Program-made: the position numbers and the translations under genes
Source of the DNA: an uncultured Lachnospiraceae bacterium
Lineage (GTDB): Bacteria; Bacillota; Clostridia; Lachnospirales; Lachnospiraceae
Direction: 5' to 3'
Assembly (NCBI GenBank): GCA_934320845.1
Contig: CAKRFU010000039.1
Span: 1-13,238, forward strand
DNA length: 13,238 bases
In this document: piece by piece, positions 5,064-13,238 of the stretch
How positions within the stretch are numbered: position 1 is the stretch's first letter
Layout: each line of letters opens with the position of its first letter
Notes under the pieces: generated by a model
What the model was told of the DNA's origin: nothing
Database searches by the model: none
The model's input: the letters and a program-made list of their open reading frames with translations, nothing else

Positions 5064-8000
5064 ATGGCAGTCCAGTTTATTTTTGGTGGTTCCGGCAGAG
5101 GAAAAACTTATTTTTTGCAGCATAAAATTATGGAGGAAGCTGTAAAAAATCCTAAAAAAGATTATATAATGATAGTTCCGGAACAGTTTACCATGCAGAC
5201 GCAGAAAGACATGATTAGAATAAGTCCGGGGCATGGAATTATGAATGTCGATGTACAGAGTTTTGTCAGGCTTGCATTCAGAGTGTTTTCTGAGACAGGT
5301 GCGGGAAATGTTCAGGTTCTTGATGACCTTGGCAAGATTATGATTTTAAAAAAGGTGCTTTTTAATAAAAAGGATGACCTTAAATATTTTGGAAGAAATA
5401 TAAATAAGGATGGTTATATTTCTGAGATTAAGTCATTTATGTCTGAGCTTATACAATATGGTGCCGATGAAAACGAGATAGAGAAAATGATTCAGGCTTC
5501 AGAAAATAAGACTGTCCTTAAATATAAGTTACAGGATATGTCTGTTGCGTTTTCGGCATTTAAGGAATATATCGATAAAAATTATATTACTTCTGAGGAA
5601 CTTTTAAGTGTATTTGCGGATGTTATTTCACAGTCCGGACTTCTCAAGGGGGCAGTTATATGTCTCGATGGTTTTACTGGATTTACTCCATTACAGTACA
5701 GGCTTTTGCGTGAGCTTATAAAGATTGCCGAGAAAGTTTATATTACAGTGACTGCTGATGAGAGAGAGTCAGTTATAAATAAGGGGAAAAATTATCAGCT
5801 GTTTTTTATGAGCAGAAAAACTGTCAATAATATAAGACTGATTGCGAGTGAAACGGGTGTTGAAGTTTTAGATGATATTTGGACTGGAAAAGAAATAAGT
5901 CAGACAAGATTTGGCTCGTCAAAGGAACTTGAATGGCTTGAACGAAATTTGTTCAGATATCCATATAAAAGATACAACAATGGAAAAGAATGTGAAGTAT
6001 CAGATATTAGTTGTCATGTACTCAAATATGCTGAGGATGAGATTGATTTTGTGGTACAGAAAATAAAGAGGCTTCTTGTAAATGAAGGGTGTCGTTATAG
6101 AGACATTGCAATAGTAGCGGGAAGTCTCGAGACATATGGAAATATTATTGAGCATGCGATGAAAAAGGCGGGAATAGCCTGCTTTATTGACCAAAAAAGA
6201 GGCGTTCAGTCAAGTGTTCTGGTGCGTGCAATAGATGCACTTCTGCAAATTATAATAAAAGATTTTTCGTATGAAGACATTATGGATTATTTGAAAGGCT
6301 GTCTTTCATGGACAAGTGACAGTAAAAATGATATTTTAGACAATTATCTTCTTGCCACGGGAATAAGAGGATTTAAGGCGTGGAACAGAGAGTGGAATAC
6401 ATCATATGCTTACAGGAGAATGACTGATGAGTCAAAAGAATTTGCAAACGGGATTGTTGAGAATGTAAGGCTTAGTGTTATTGAAAATCTGTCGGAGTTT
6501 TATGAGAAAGTGGCAAAGGGAAAACACACAGTCAGAGATTATGCTAAAGCTTTGGTTGAATTTTTTGAGAGACAGCATTTTTATGAAAAGCTTATGGAAC
6601 TTGCCGATGATTATGAGGAAAATGAAAATTTTGATGTGGCAAGTGAGTACAGGCAGCTTTATGATATGGTTATAGAGGTTTTAGAGAAACTTGTTTCTAT
6701 TATGGGTGATGAGGAAATGTTACTCAAAGAATTTAAGGATATTCTGGATGTTGGATTTTCTGAGGCGAGGATAGGAGTTATTCCACCGGGGATAGACCAG
6801 GTTATGGCAGGTGATTTGTCAAGAACACGAATTTCAAATATAAAATATATGTTTCTTGTAGGGGCAAATTCGTCAAATATTCCGAAAGGAAGTGGCAGTG
6901 GAGGAATTATTTCTGAGTCTGAGAGAAATTTTTTGGCGGAGAACGAGTTTGAACTTGCGCCTACGGCAAGGCAGCAGGTATATACGGAACAGTTTTATCT
7001 TTATTTGAACCTTACTAAGCCTTCAAAACATTTGTATATAACATATTGTGACAGTGAGAGGGATGGAAGTGTAAATGAGCCGTCATACATTATATCGAGG
7101 ATAAATAAAATTTTTCCGACAATAAATGTTAAGTTTGAGGAAAGAAAGAAAAATGAGGAAAATGCATGGTCTGATGATGATGGAAAAAAATATCTTATTG
7201 CAGGACTTAGAAACGGAGATTTTTCAGATAAAAAATGGCAGGAGATATATAATCGTTATTTTAAATCAGAGGACGATAAAAGCACATTAAATAAAATTTT
7301 AAAAGCGGCTTTTTTTAAGGAGAATAAGAGTAGTATATCAAAGAAAGTTGCAAAGAGTCTTTATCCTGAAAATCTGAGGGGGAGCACATCACAGCTTGAG
7401 AGGTATGCAGCTTGTGAGTTTTCATATTTTATGCAGTATGGGCTTAAACTTCAGGAGAGACAGGAACACAGTATTGAAGCATATGATATAGGAAACATCG
7501 TGCATGATACACTTGATATGTATACAAAGATACTCCTTGCAAACAACATGAAATGGCAGGATGTTGATAAAAAAGAGCAGGAGCGAATTGCCGGTGAATG
7601 TGTTGAGAAGGCGGTAAGTCTTTGCAAGGATGGCATTATGAGGGATACAAGCAGAAATCAATATATGATAAAGCGTATTCACAATGTTGTTAATAAGACG
7701 ATATGGGCTATTTCAAAGCAAATGAGTCAGGGAAGTTTTGATACTATTGACAGTGAGCTTATTTTTGAGACTGTCGGAAAGTCTGATAAAACGGATGAGG
7801 AACTTATAAAACTTGTCGGAAAAATTGACAGGCTTGATGGTTTTACTGACGGTTCAAAAGATTATGTGAGAGTTATTGATTATAAGACAGGAAATAAAGA
7901 ATTGTCACTTAGTGAACTTTATTATGGGCTTCAGATGCAGCTTGTAATTTATCTTAAAGCAAGCGTCGATAAGGCGGCTAAAACAAAAAAGATTGTTGTG

Positions 8001-8519
8001 CCGGCGGGAATGCTTTATTACAGAATAAAAGACCCGATTTTGAATGAGAGGGTAACAACTGAAAATGTTGAGCAAAAAACTTTGGAATCACTTGCAATGA
8101 ATGGACTTGTGAACGGTGATTCGCCTATGCTTGAGGGAAGTGACAAAAATCTTGAATCAAATGACGGAGTATATCAGCCAGATTATATTTCGTCAGTAAG
8201 CAATATTGAGACGGGTAAAAAGGGTCAGATTAAGAAAAGTTCAGGAATCACAAATACGGATTGTCTTAATGAACTTATTGATTTTACGGAAAAAAAGGTT
8301 GTGGATATGTCGGAGGAGATACTTGACGGAAATACAAGTGTAAATCCGTATAAAACAATGGACTCACAGCCTAAGTCGGCCTGTATGTATTGTGCGTTTA
8401 AAAGTGTGTGCAGATTTGACAGCAGACTTTACGGCAATGATTACCGGGTATTTGAAAAATTGTCGGATGATGATGTTATGAGGTTAATTCACAGTGAGCT
8501 TTCAGAAAGTGATAAATAA
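5064..8519 (+). CDS. addB: AddB subunit of AddAB helicase-nuclease
   Basis: An 1151-residue protein, the usual AddB size. With AddA it unwinds and resects double-strand breaks, responds to Chi-like sequences and produces a 3' tail for RecA. The N-terminus FIFGGSGRGKTYF holds an intact Walker A with Lys14. As known for AddB, the other helicase motifs are degenerate. VICLDGFTGFTPLQ is a characteristic conserved segment. The C-terminal RecB-type nuclease shows GKIDR (Asp922), VIDYKTG (Asp939, Lys941) and GLQMQL. The iron-sulfur staple is complete: Cys784 in LERYAACEF, plus Cys1107, Cys1110 and Cys1116 in a C-x2-C-x5-C pattern. The start at 5064 gives the family-typical beginning and has AGAGGA seven bases upstream; an in-frame TTG at 5040 would add eight residues coded by the ribosome binding site itself. 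addA follows after 102 bases. Confidence 0.97.
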   Translation: MAVQFIFGGSGRGKTYFLQHKIMEEAVKNPKKDYIMIVPEQFTMQTQKDMIRISPGHGIMNVDVQSFVRLAFRVFSETGAGNVQVLDDLGKIMILKKVLFNKKDDLKYFGRNINKDGYISEIKSFMSELIQYGADENEIEKMIQASENKTVLKYKLQDMSVAFSAFKEYIDKNYITSEELLSVFADVISQSGLLKGAVICLDGFTGFTPLQYRLLRELIKIAEKVYITVTADERESVINKGKNYQLFFMSRKTVNNIRLIASETGVEVLDDIWTGKEISQTRFGSSKELEWLERNLFRYPYKRYNNGKECEVSDISCHVLKYAEDEIDFVVQKIKRLLVNEGCRYRDIAIVAGSLETYGNIIEHAMKKAGIACFIDQKRGVQSSVLVRAIDALLQIIIKDFSYEDIMDYLKGCLSWTSDSKNDILDNYLLATGIRGFKAWNREWNTSYAYRRMTDESKEFANGIVENVRLSVIENLSEFYEKVAKGKHTVRDYAKALVEFFERQHFYEKLMELADDYEENENFDVASEYRQLYDMVIEVLEKLVSIMGDEEMLLKEFKDILDVGFSEARIGVIPPGIDQVMAGDLSRTRISNIKYMFLVGANSSNIPKGSGSGGIISESERNFLAENEFELAPTARQQVYTEQFYLYLNLTKPSKHLYITYCDSERDGSVNEPSYIISRINKIFPTINVKFEERKKNEENAWSDDDGKKYLIAGLRNGDFSDKKWQEIYNRYFKSEDDKSTLNKILKAAFFKENKSSISKKVAKSLYPENLRGSTSQLERYAACEFSYFMQYGLKLQERQEHSIEAYDIGNIVHDTLDMYTKILLANNMKWQDVDKKEQERIAGECVEKAVSLCKDGIMRDTSRNQYMIKRIHNVVNKTIWAISKQMSQGSFDTIDSELIFETVGKSDKTDEELIKLVGKIDRLDGFTDGSKDYVRVIDYKTGNKELSLSELYYGLQMQLVIYLKASVDKAAKTKKIVVPAGMLYYRIKDPILNERVTTENVEQKTLESLAMNGLVNGDSPMLEGSDKNLESNDGVYQPDYISSVSNIETGKKGQIKKSSGITNTDCLNELIDFTEKKVVDMSEEILDGNTSVNPYKTMDSQPKSACMYCAFKSVCRFDSRLYGNDYRVFEKLSDDDVMRLIHSELSESDK

Positions 8520-8528
8520 AGTAATTAT

Positions 8529-8545
8529 AAATCATCATATGATTT
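8529..8545 (+). repeat. Perfect inverted repeat in the addB-addA gap
   Basis: AAATCAT-CAT-ATGATTT forms a perfect 7-bp stem with a three-base loop, nine bases after the addB stop codon. No T-run follows, so it is unlikely to end transcription. It might stabilise the mRNA or uncouple translation of the two subunits. The rest of the 102-base gap is AT-rich with no gene. Confidence 0.45.
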
Positions 8546-8621
8546 GAAAATTAAAAGTGAAAAACAAAAACACTAAAGGATTGAAAGATAAACGTGTAAG
8601 AATATTAATAAGGGGAAAAAT

Positions 8622-11600
8622 ATGGGCAATACAAGGTGGACGGATGACCAGCAAAGAGTTATAGATGCCAGAAATTGCAATCTGTTAGTTTCGGCGGCAG
8701 CAGGTTCAGGAAAGACTGCAGTGTTGGTTGAAAGAATTATAAAATTGATAACTGATGAAAAAAACGATGTTGACATTGACAGGCTGCTTGTAGTTACTTT
8801 CACAAATGCGGCGGCAGCAGAGATGAAAACGAGAGTAGGTGAGGCGATAGAGAGCAGACTTATTGATGAACCTGACAATGAACATCTTCAAAGACAGGCG
8901 TCGCTGCTTCACAATGCACAGATTACGACAATGCATAGTTTTTGTCAGTATATTATAAGAAATTATTTTCATGTAATAGACATAGACCCTGCATTTAAAG
9001 TTGCAAATGAGAATGATATGAAAATTGCTCAGAGTGAAATTCTTTCTGAGCTTATTGAGAAGCGATATGAAATCGAGAAAGAAAACGATAATTCTTCTTT
9101 TTATCTGTTTTCAGAGATGTTTGCACATGGACGTGATGACAGTAAGATTGAGTCAATTGTGCTTGAATTATATGGAAAGGCAATGAGTTATCCATGGCCA
9201 AAGAAATGGCTTAAATCAATTGTTGAAATTTATGAATGTGCGGGCGTGGAAGAATTTCAGAAAACAAAGTGGGTAGGAGAGCTTGTAAGTTATGTCAAAG
9301 AACTTGTAAATTCATATAAAATGCTTGCCGAAAAAGCAATAAAAATATGTGATGAACCGGATGGTCCGGCAAAATACAGAACAGCCTTTGAGGACGATAT
9401 AAGACAATTTGATAATATCTGCCAGACAGAGAATTTTAGTGAATTATCGGAAGCATTTAGAAAAATTTCAAGAGCAGATAAAGGAAGAATAACTAAAAAA
9501 GATAATGTTGATGCAGAAAAAAAGGATTTGGCAAGTGCATTCAGGGATTCTTACTTTTCAAGTCAGGGAGGAATTATAAAGCTTCAGGAGAAGTTTTTTA
9601 ATAAAACTGTAGAACAGCAGATAAAAGAATTAAATGAAATGGCTCCTGCCGTAAAGGAACTTGTAAATCTGACAATAGATTTTATTGATGCATTTGCAGA
9701 GAGAAAAAGGGAAGATGGAGTAATAGATTTTAACGACATGGAGCATTTTGCACTGGCAATACTGACAGACGAAAATGAGGACGGCGAGGTTGTTCCAAGT
9801 AAGGTTGCAGAAGAACTTAGGGAGTATTATCAGGAGATAATGACGGACGAATATCAGGATAGTAACTATGTTCAGGAACTTATTCTGACAAGTATAGCCG
9901 GGGAGCCGGTGCAGGCACCGTATATGTTTATGGTAGGTGACGTAAAACAGAGCATATACGGATTTCGATTGGCAAGACCGGAACTGTTCATGAATAAATA
10001 CAACAGTTACAGTCTTGAGGAGGGCACAAAGGAGCACAGAATTGACCTCAAACAGAATTTCAGAAGCAGAGATTGCGTGCTCGAAAGTTCAAATGCCGTT
10101 TTTGAAAAGATAATGAAGCCTTGTCTTGGTGGTGTTGAGTATGATGAAGCGGCAAGGCTTGTGCCTGGAAGAGTTTACGAGGAAACAGACAAACGGACAG
10201 CAGAGAAAACGTCAATTATTCTTATTGACAAGAAAGCGGACAATGATGACGGAATGATGGATAAAGAACTTGAAGCTGCCGCTATTGGAAATAAAATTAT
10301 TGATATGGTGCAGGGAGAAAATCCACTTTATGTATGGGGAAAACAGGGGTATCACAGAGTTACATACAGTGATATTGTGATACTTTTAAGAAGTGTTCAG
10401 GGGTGGACGGAACCTTTTCTTGAAACATTATCTGACATGGGTATACCGGTATCAGCGGGTACAAAAGCAGGATTTTATGAGTCAATTGAGATTTTAACAA
10501 TGACAAATCTGCTTAGAATAATTGATAATCCGAGACAGGATATCCCTCTTGTGTCAGTGCTTCGTTCGGTTTTTGTGGGACTTAGTGATGATGAACTTGC
10601 GGCAATTGCCGTGATGCCTAGAACCCTTGATTTTTGGGATGCAATGAAACTTTATATAAAGACTGTAAACGGAGAAGAGGGGACGGAAAAATATACGGCA
10701 GATATAGTTCTTGATGAGAAAGAGGCAGAAAAACTTGCGGAAAAGCTGGAAAAATTTATTGATAAATTAAATAATTATCGTGAGCTGGCAAAGGAACTTC
10801 CTGTTGATAAGATAATACAGAATATTTATGATGAAACGGATTTTTATGACATTATGTCTGCGATGCCTGCGGGCGAGAAAAGGGCGGCAAATCTTGATAT
10901 TCTGCTTGGTCAGGCGAGAGATTATGCGGCAAACGGACATCACGGAATATTTAAATTTACTCATTTTGTCGAGAATATAAAGAAAGCATCTCTTGATATA
11001 GGAGAGGCATCGGTAAACAACGACAGCATGAATGCCGTAAGAATTATGACAATGCATAAAAGTAAGGGACTTCAGTTTCCGGTAGTGTTTGTGTCGGGAC
11101 TCGGAAAAAGTGTAAATCTGATGGAGGCAAATGACCGGGTTATTATAAATTCTGATTATGGTGTTGGAACTGATTATGTAAATCTTGAACTTATGTATAC
11201 AGAGAAAAGCATTTTTAATAATTTTTTAAGGAGCAGGATAAAAGTAAATGCACTTGCCGAGGAAGTAAGAATGTTGTATGTTGCTATTACAAGAGCCGAG
11301 GAAAAACTTTTTCTTACAGGAGTGTCTGCAAATATTTTACAGGGAAATATGGGAGCTAAAGGTGAGGGAAAAAAGAAGATAACAACATGGAAAGAAAAAG
11401 GTCAAAATCTCGAATTTTCAGGACTTCTCTCACTTACAAAACACATTGACATGGTAATGGCGGCGATAGCAGACAGGCCGGTATTTAAAGAGTGTATTGA
11501 AGAACTCGAACCTGAAAAAATTTATGGAGTAAATGATGAACTTTTTGACCTTGAAGTAGTTTCAGTCAACAACATTGTGAGTGTATCAAAAGAAAACCGT

Positions 11601-12485
11601 GAACTTGCAAAGCAGAAGGAAATTGAGCTAGTCAATTGGGATGCGGATAAGACTTATGATGAGGAAATGAGGGATTATATATCACAGAACGAGGAATTTT
11701 CGTATAAATATAAGGATGAACTGGGTATTCCTGTTAAGGCATCTGTATCTGAACTTAAAAGGCTTGCAATGGAAAAACTTGACGAGTTTAATGCCGGGGA
11801 TGTAGAAAATAATCCTGTCATGGAGAATGAGGTTTTGCTTTTGGGAGACTTAGATGTGGAGAGGGTTTTTGAAGAAATTTCAGACAGGAAAAATGGCGAG
11901 AAAGAAAGCAAATACTCAGACATTCCACGACCTGATTTTATGAAAAAAGAGGAAGTAAAGACGGGGGCTGCAAGGGGAACTCTTTACCATCTTGTTATGG
12001 AGCATATACCGTATGAAAGACTTGATAAAAACTTTGATTTTGCAGTATTTATCAAAGAACTTGTGCAGGACGGATATATGACGGATGAAGATGCGGCTGC
12101 CTTGAACATAAAGAAATTTGAGTGGTTTGTAAAAAGCAGTTTGTGCGGAAGGATGAGGGCGGCAGCAGTTTTGGGTGAGCTTAAGAGAGAGCAGCCGTTT
12201 ATGATAGGAATACCGGCAAATGAAGTATATTCTGAAAAGAGTGACAGTGAAGAACTCATAATGATACAGGGAATAATTGATGCATTTTTCTACGAAGGTG
12301 ATGACATAGTTCTTGTTGATTACAAGACGGATTTTGTTATGAAAGGACAGGAAGAAAAACTGGCAGAAAGGTATAAAACACAGCTTGGTTATTATGCGAG
12401 AGCACTTGAGAGCGTGACAGGAAAAAAGGTTAAGGAGAAGCTTATTTATTCGTTTTCGCTTGGGAAGATTATTGAGGTGGGCTAA
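8622..12485 (+). CDS. addA: AddA subunit of AddAB helicase-nuclease
   Basis: A 1287-residue UvrD-like SF1A 3'-5' helicase fused to a C-terminal nuclease; it is the motor partner of AddB. All helicase motifs are present in order: Q motif WTDDQQ (6-11), Walker A SAAAGSGKT (24-32, Lys31), motif Ia VVTFTNAAAAEM (57-68), Walker B DEYQD (409-413), motif III GDVKQSIYGFR (439-449), motif IV LKQNFRSR (476-483), motif V MTMHKSKGLQF (809-819) and motif VI EEVRMLYVAITRAEE (880-894). The nuclease domain has LYH (His1123), IIDAFF (Asp1220), LVDYKTD (Asp1233, Lys1235) and QLGYYARAL. AGGGG at 8611-8615, six bases before ATG, fixes the start. It is somewhat longer than the roughly 1230-residue Bacillus protein; extra length seems to lie in the linker before the nuclease, around 930-1110. 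It probably shares the addB transcript. Confidence 0.97.
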   Translation: MGNTRWTDDQQRVIDARNCNLLVSAAAGSGKTAVLVERIIKLITDEKNDVDIDRLLVVTFTNAAAAEMKTRVGEAIESRLIDEPDNEHLQRQASLLHNAQITTMHSFCQYIIRNYFHVIDIDPAFKVANENDMKIAQSEILSELIEKRYEIEKENDNSSFYLFSEMFAHGRDDSKIESIVLELYGKAMSYPWPKKWLKSIVEIYECAGVEEFQKTKWVGELVSYVKELVNSYKMLAEKAIKICDEPDGPAKYRTAFEDDIRQFDNICQTENFSELSEAFRKISRADKGRITKKDNVDAEKKDLASAFRDSYFSSQGGIIKLQEKFFNKTVEQQIKELNEMAPAVKELVNLTIDFIDAFAERKREDGVIDFNDMEHFALAILTDENEDGEVVPSKVAEELREYYQEIMTDEYQDSNYVQELILTSIAGEPVQAPYMFMVGDVKQSIYGFRLARPELFMNKYNSYSLEEGTKEHRIDLKQNFRSRDCVLESSNAVFEKIMKPCLGGVEYDEAARLVPGRVYEETDKRTAEKTSIILIDKKADNDDGMMDKELEAAAIGNKIIDMVQGENPLYVWGKQGYHRVTYSDIVILLRSVQGWTEPFLETLSDMGIPVSAGTKAGFYESIEILTMTNLLRIIDNPRQDIPLVSVLRSVFVGLSDDELAAIAVMPRTLDFWDAMKLYIKTVNGEEGTEKYTADIVLDEKEAEKLAEKLEKFIDKLNNYRELAKELPVDKIIQNIYDETDFYDIMSAMPAGEKRAANLDILLGQARDYAANGHHGIFKFTHFVENIKKASLDIGEASVNNDSMNAVRIMTMHKSKGLQFPVVFVSGLGKSVNLMEANDRVIINSDYGVGTDYVNLELMYTEKSIFNNFLRSRIKVNALAEEVRMLYVAITRAEEKLFLTGVSANILQGNMGAKGEGKKKITTWKEKGQNLEFSGLLSLTKHIDMVMAAIADRPVFKECIEELEPEKIYGVNDELFDLEVVSVNNIVSVSKENRELAKQKEIELVNWDADKTYDEEMRDYISQNEEFSYKYKDELGIPVKASVSELKRLAMEKLDEFNAGDVENNPVMENEVLLLGDLDVERVFEEISDRKNGEKESKYSDIPRPDFMKKEEVKTGAARGTLYHLVMEHIPYERLDKNFDFAVFIKELVQDGYMTDEDAAALNIKKFEWFVKSSLCGRMRAAAVLGELKREQPFMIGIPANEVYSEKSDSEELIMIQGIIDAFFYEGDDIVLVDYKTDFVMKGQEEKLAERYKTQLGYYARALESVTGKKVKEKLIYSFSLGKIIEVG

Positions 12486-12551
12486 TATAATAATGATGTT
12501 GTAGTTGATGCTCTGCTTTTATTTATTCAGAAGTATAGAAGTAAGTATTAT

Positions 12552-12586
12552 AAAAGGGTAGATGCCTAATGGTACCTACCCTTTTT
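12552..12586. terminator. Bidirectional terminator between addA and nadE
   Basis: AAAAGGGTAG (12552-12561) pairs perfectly with CTACCCTTTT (12576-12585), and a GCC/GGT pairing can form inside. On the + strand the arm ends in five T; on the - strand it ends in TTTTAT. It lies between two converging genes, 66 bases after the addA stop and five bases after the nadE stop, so it serves both. Confidence 0.88.
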
Positions 12587-12590
12587 GGGT

Positions 12591-13238
12591 TTACATTTCT
12601 AACTGTTCAATATCTTTTATCCAAATATTCACCGATGCATCGCTAGGCATACGCCAGTCACCTCTCGGAGAGAGTGCAACACTTCCGACTTTTGGACCGT
12701 CGGGGAGACATGAGCGTTTAAATTGTTGTGCAAAGAAACGCCAGTAGAATGTTCTAAGCCATTTGTAGATTGTTTCTTTGTCATATTCGCCGTTGAATGT
12801 GTATTTTGCCAGACGGTATATTTTGGAAGGGGCATACCCAAATCTCATAATGTAGTACAAAAAGAAATCGTGTAATTCATATGGACCAACGAGGTCTTCT
12901 GTTTTTTGGGCAATCTTCCCGTCTTTGTCAGGTGGAAGGAGTTCCGGACTTACAGGTGTATCAAGTACATCCATAAGTACATCATGAAGCTGTTTGTCAG
13001 GTGTTGTCTCGGCATAATATAAGACAAGGTATCTTACAAGGGTTTTTGGTACTGAGCAGTTTACACCGTACATTGACATATGGTCACCGTTGTAGGTTGC
13101 CCATCCGAGTGCGAGTTCAGACATGTCGCCTGTTCCTATGACCATTCCGTTTAATTCGTTAGCAAGGTTCATAAGGATAAGTGTACGTTGTCTTGCCTGG
13201 GAATTTTCGTAAGTTACATCATGGATTGAACTGTCATG
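12591..13238 (-). CDS. nadE: Glutamine-dependent NAD+ synthase, C-terminal part
   Basis: The reading frame is open to the window edge, so this is the last 215 residues of a longer protein (family members with a glutaminase domain run about 630-680 residues). It makes NAD+ from deamido-NAD+, ATP and glutamine-derived ammonia. Visible parts belong to the synthetase domain: [20 protein letters not shown], then the highly conserved [19 protein letters not shown] and MSMYGVN, which line the ATP and deamido-NAD site. Further on are [36 protein letters not shown] and [19 protein letters not shown], typical of the long, glutamine-dependent bacterial form. The N-terminal nitrilase-like glutaminase domain and the SGGxDS P-loop are outside the window. 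An internal Met at 13172 is not the start, because conserved residues continue before it. The gene converges on addA. Confidence 0.96.
   Translation of the reverse strand, partial: HDSSIHDVTYENSQARQRTLILMNLANELNGMVIGTGDMSELALGWATYNGDHMSMYGVNCSVPKTLVRYLVLYYAETTPDKQLHDVLMDVLDTPVSPELLPPDKDGKIAQKTEDLVGPYELHDFFLYYIMRFGYAPSKIYRLAKYTFNGEYDKETIYKWLRTFYWRFFAQQFKRSCLPDGPKVGSVALSPRGDWRMPSDASVNIWIKDIEQLEM

Noticed and set aside
8581..8608. Possible promoter (TTGAAA and TATTAA, 16-base spacer) for addA alone
   Set aside because: The start point would fall on the addA ribosome binding site, leaving no usable leader, and the -10 match is only four of six.
5064..12485. Novel helicase-nuclease defence system
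   Set aside because: Both proteins carry the full diagnostic motif sets of AddB and AddA in the standard order, so this is the ordinary recombination nuclease.

Overview
The window looks like an ordinary chromosomal segment of a low-GC, Gram-positive anaerobe of the Clostridia, most plausibly Lachnospiraceae. The grounds are the AT-rich DNA (especially between genes), heavy use of AGA/ATA codons, tRNA genes with no encoded CCA end, strong AGGAG-type ribosome binding sites, an AddAB rather than RecBCD recombination nuclease, and the general look of the proteins. The family-level placement is inference.

Layout. Positions 4-501 hold five tightly packed tRNA genes on the + strand (Thr-UGU, Tyr-GUA, initiator Met-CAU, Phe-GAA, Lys-UUU), closed by a strong intrinsic terminator and a second terminator-like hairpin about 65 bases further on. 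An AT-rich gap leads to a small polytopic membrane protein with a DUF6512-like signature (792-1421). A roughly 300-base leader region, with an extended -10 promoter and a hairpin that can fold in two mutually exclusive ways, precedes a cytosolic clan GH-A, GH26-like glycoside hydrolase (1732-3174). A ROK-family glucokinase follows (3331-4278); the gap between the two carries three copies of an 8-base element arranged as palindromes. Next is a single-pass membrane-anchored protein whose outer domain resembles a degenerate FMN-binding domain (4372-4839), then a long compound hairpin acting as a likely terminator.

The second half is the addB-addA pair (5064-8519 and 8622-12485), encoding the two subunits of the helicase-nuclease that processes double-strand breaks for RecA. 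All the expected motifs are intact: Walker A in both, the full SF1A helicase motif set in AddA, a RecB-type nuclease in each subunit, and the four-cysteine iron-sulfur staple in AddB. A bidirectional terminator separates addA from the convergent 3' part of nadE (glutamine-dependent NAD+ synthase) on the - strand, cut by the window end.

How the genes fit together: the hydrolase and glucokinase plausibly act in sequence (oligosaccharide to hexose to hexose-6-phosphate), addB and addA form one enzyme, and the rest are independent housekeeping or uncharacterised genes. I see no mobile element, CRISPR array, toxin-antitoxin module or obvious new defence system. The points most worth a second look are the switch-like hydrolase leader, the repeats before the glucokinase gene, the degenerate FMN-binding-like protein, the compound hairpin before addB, and hairpins in every tRNA spacer.
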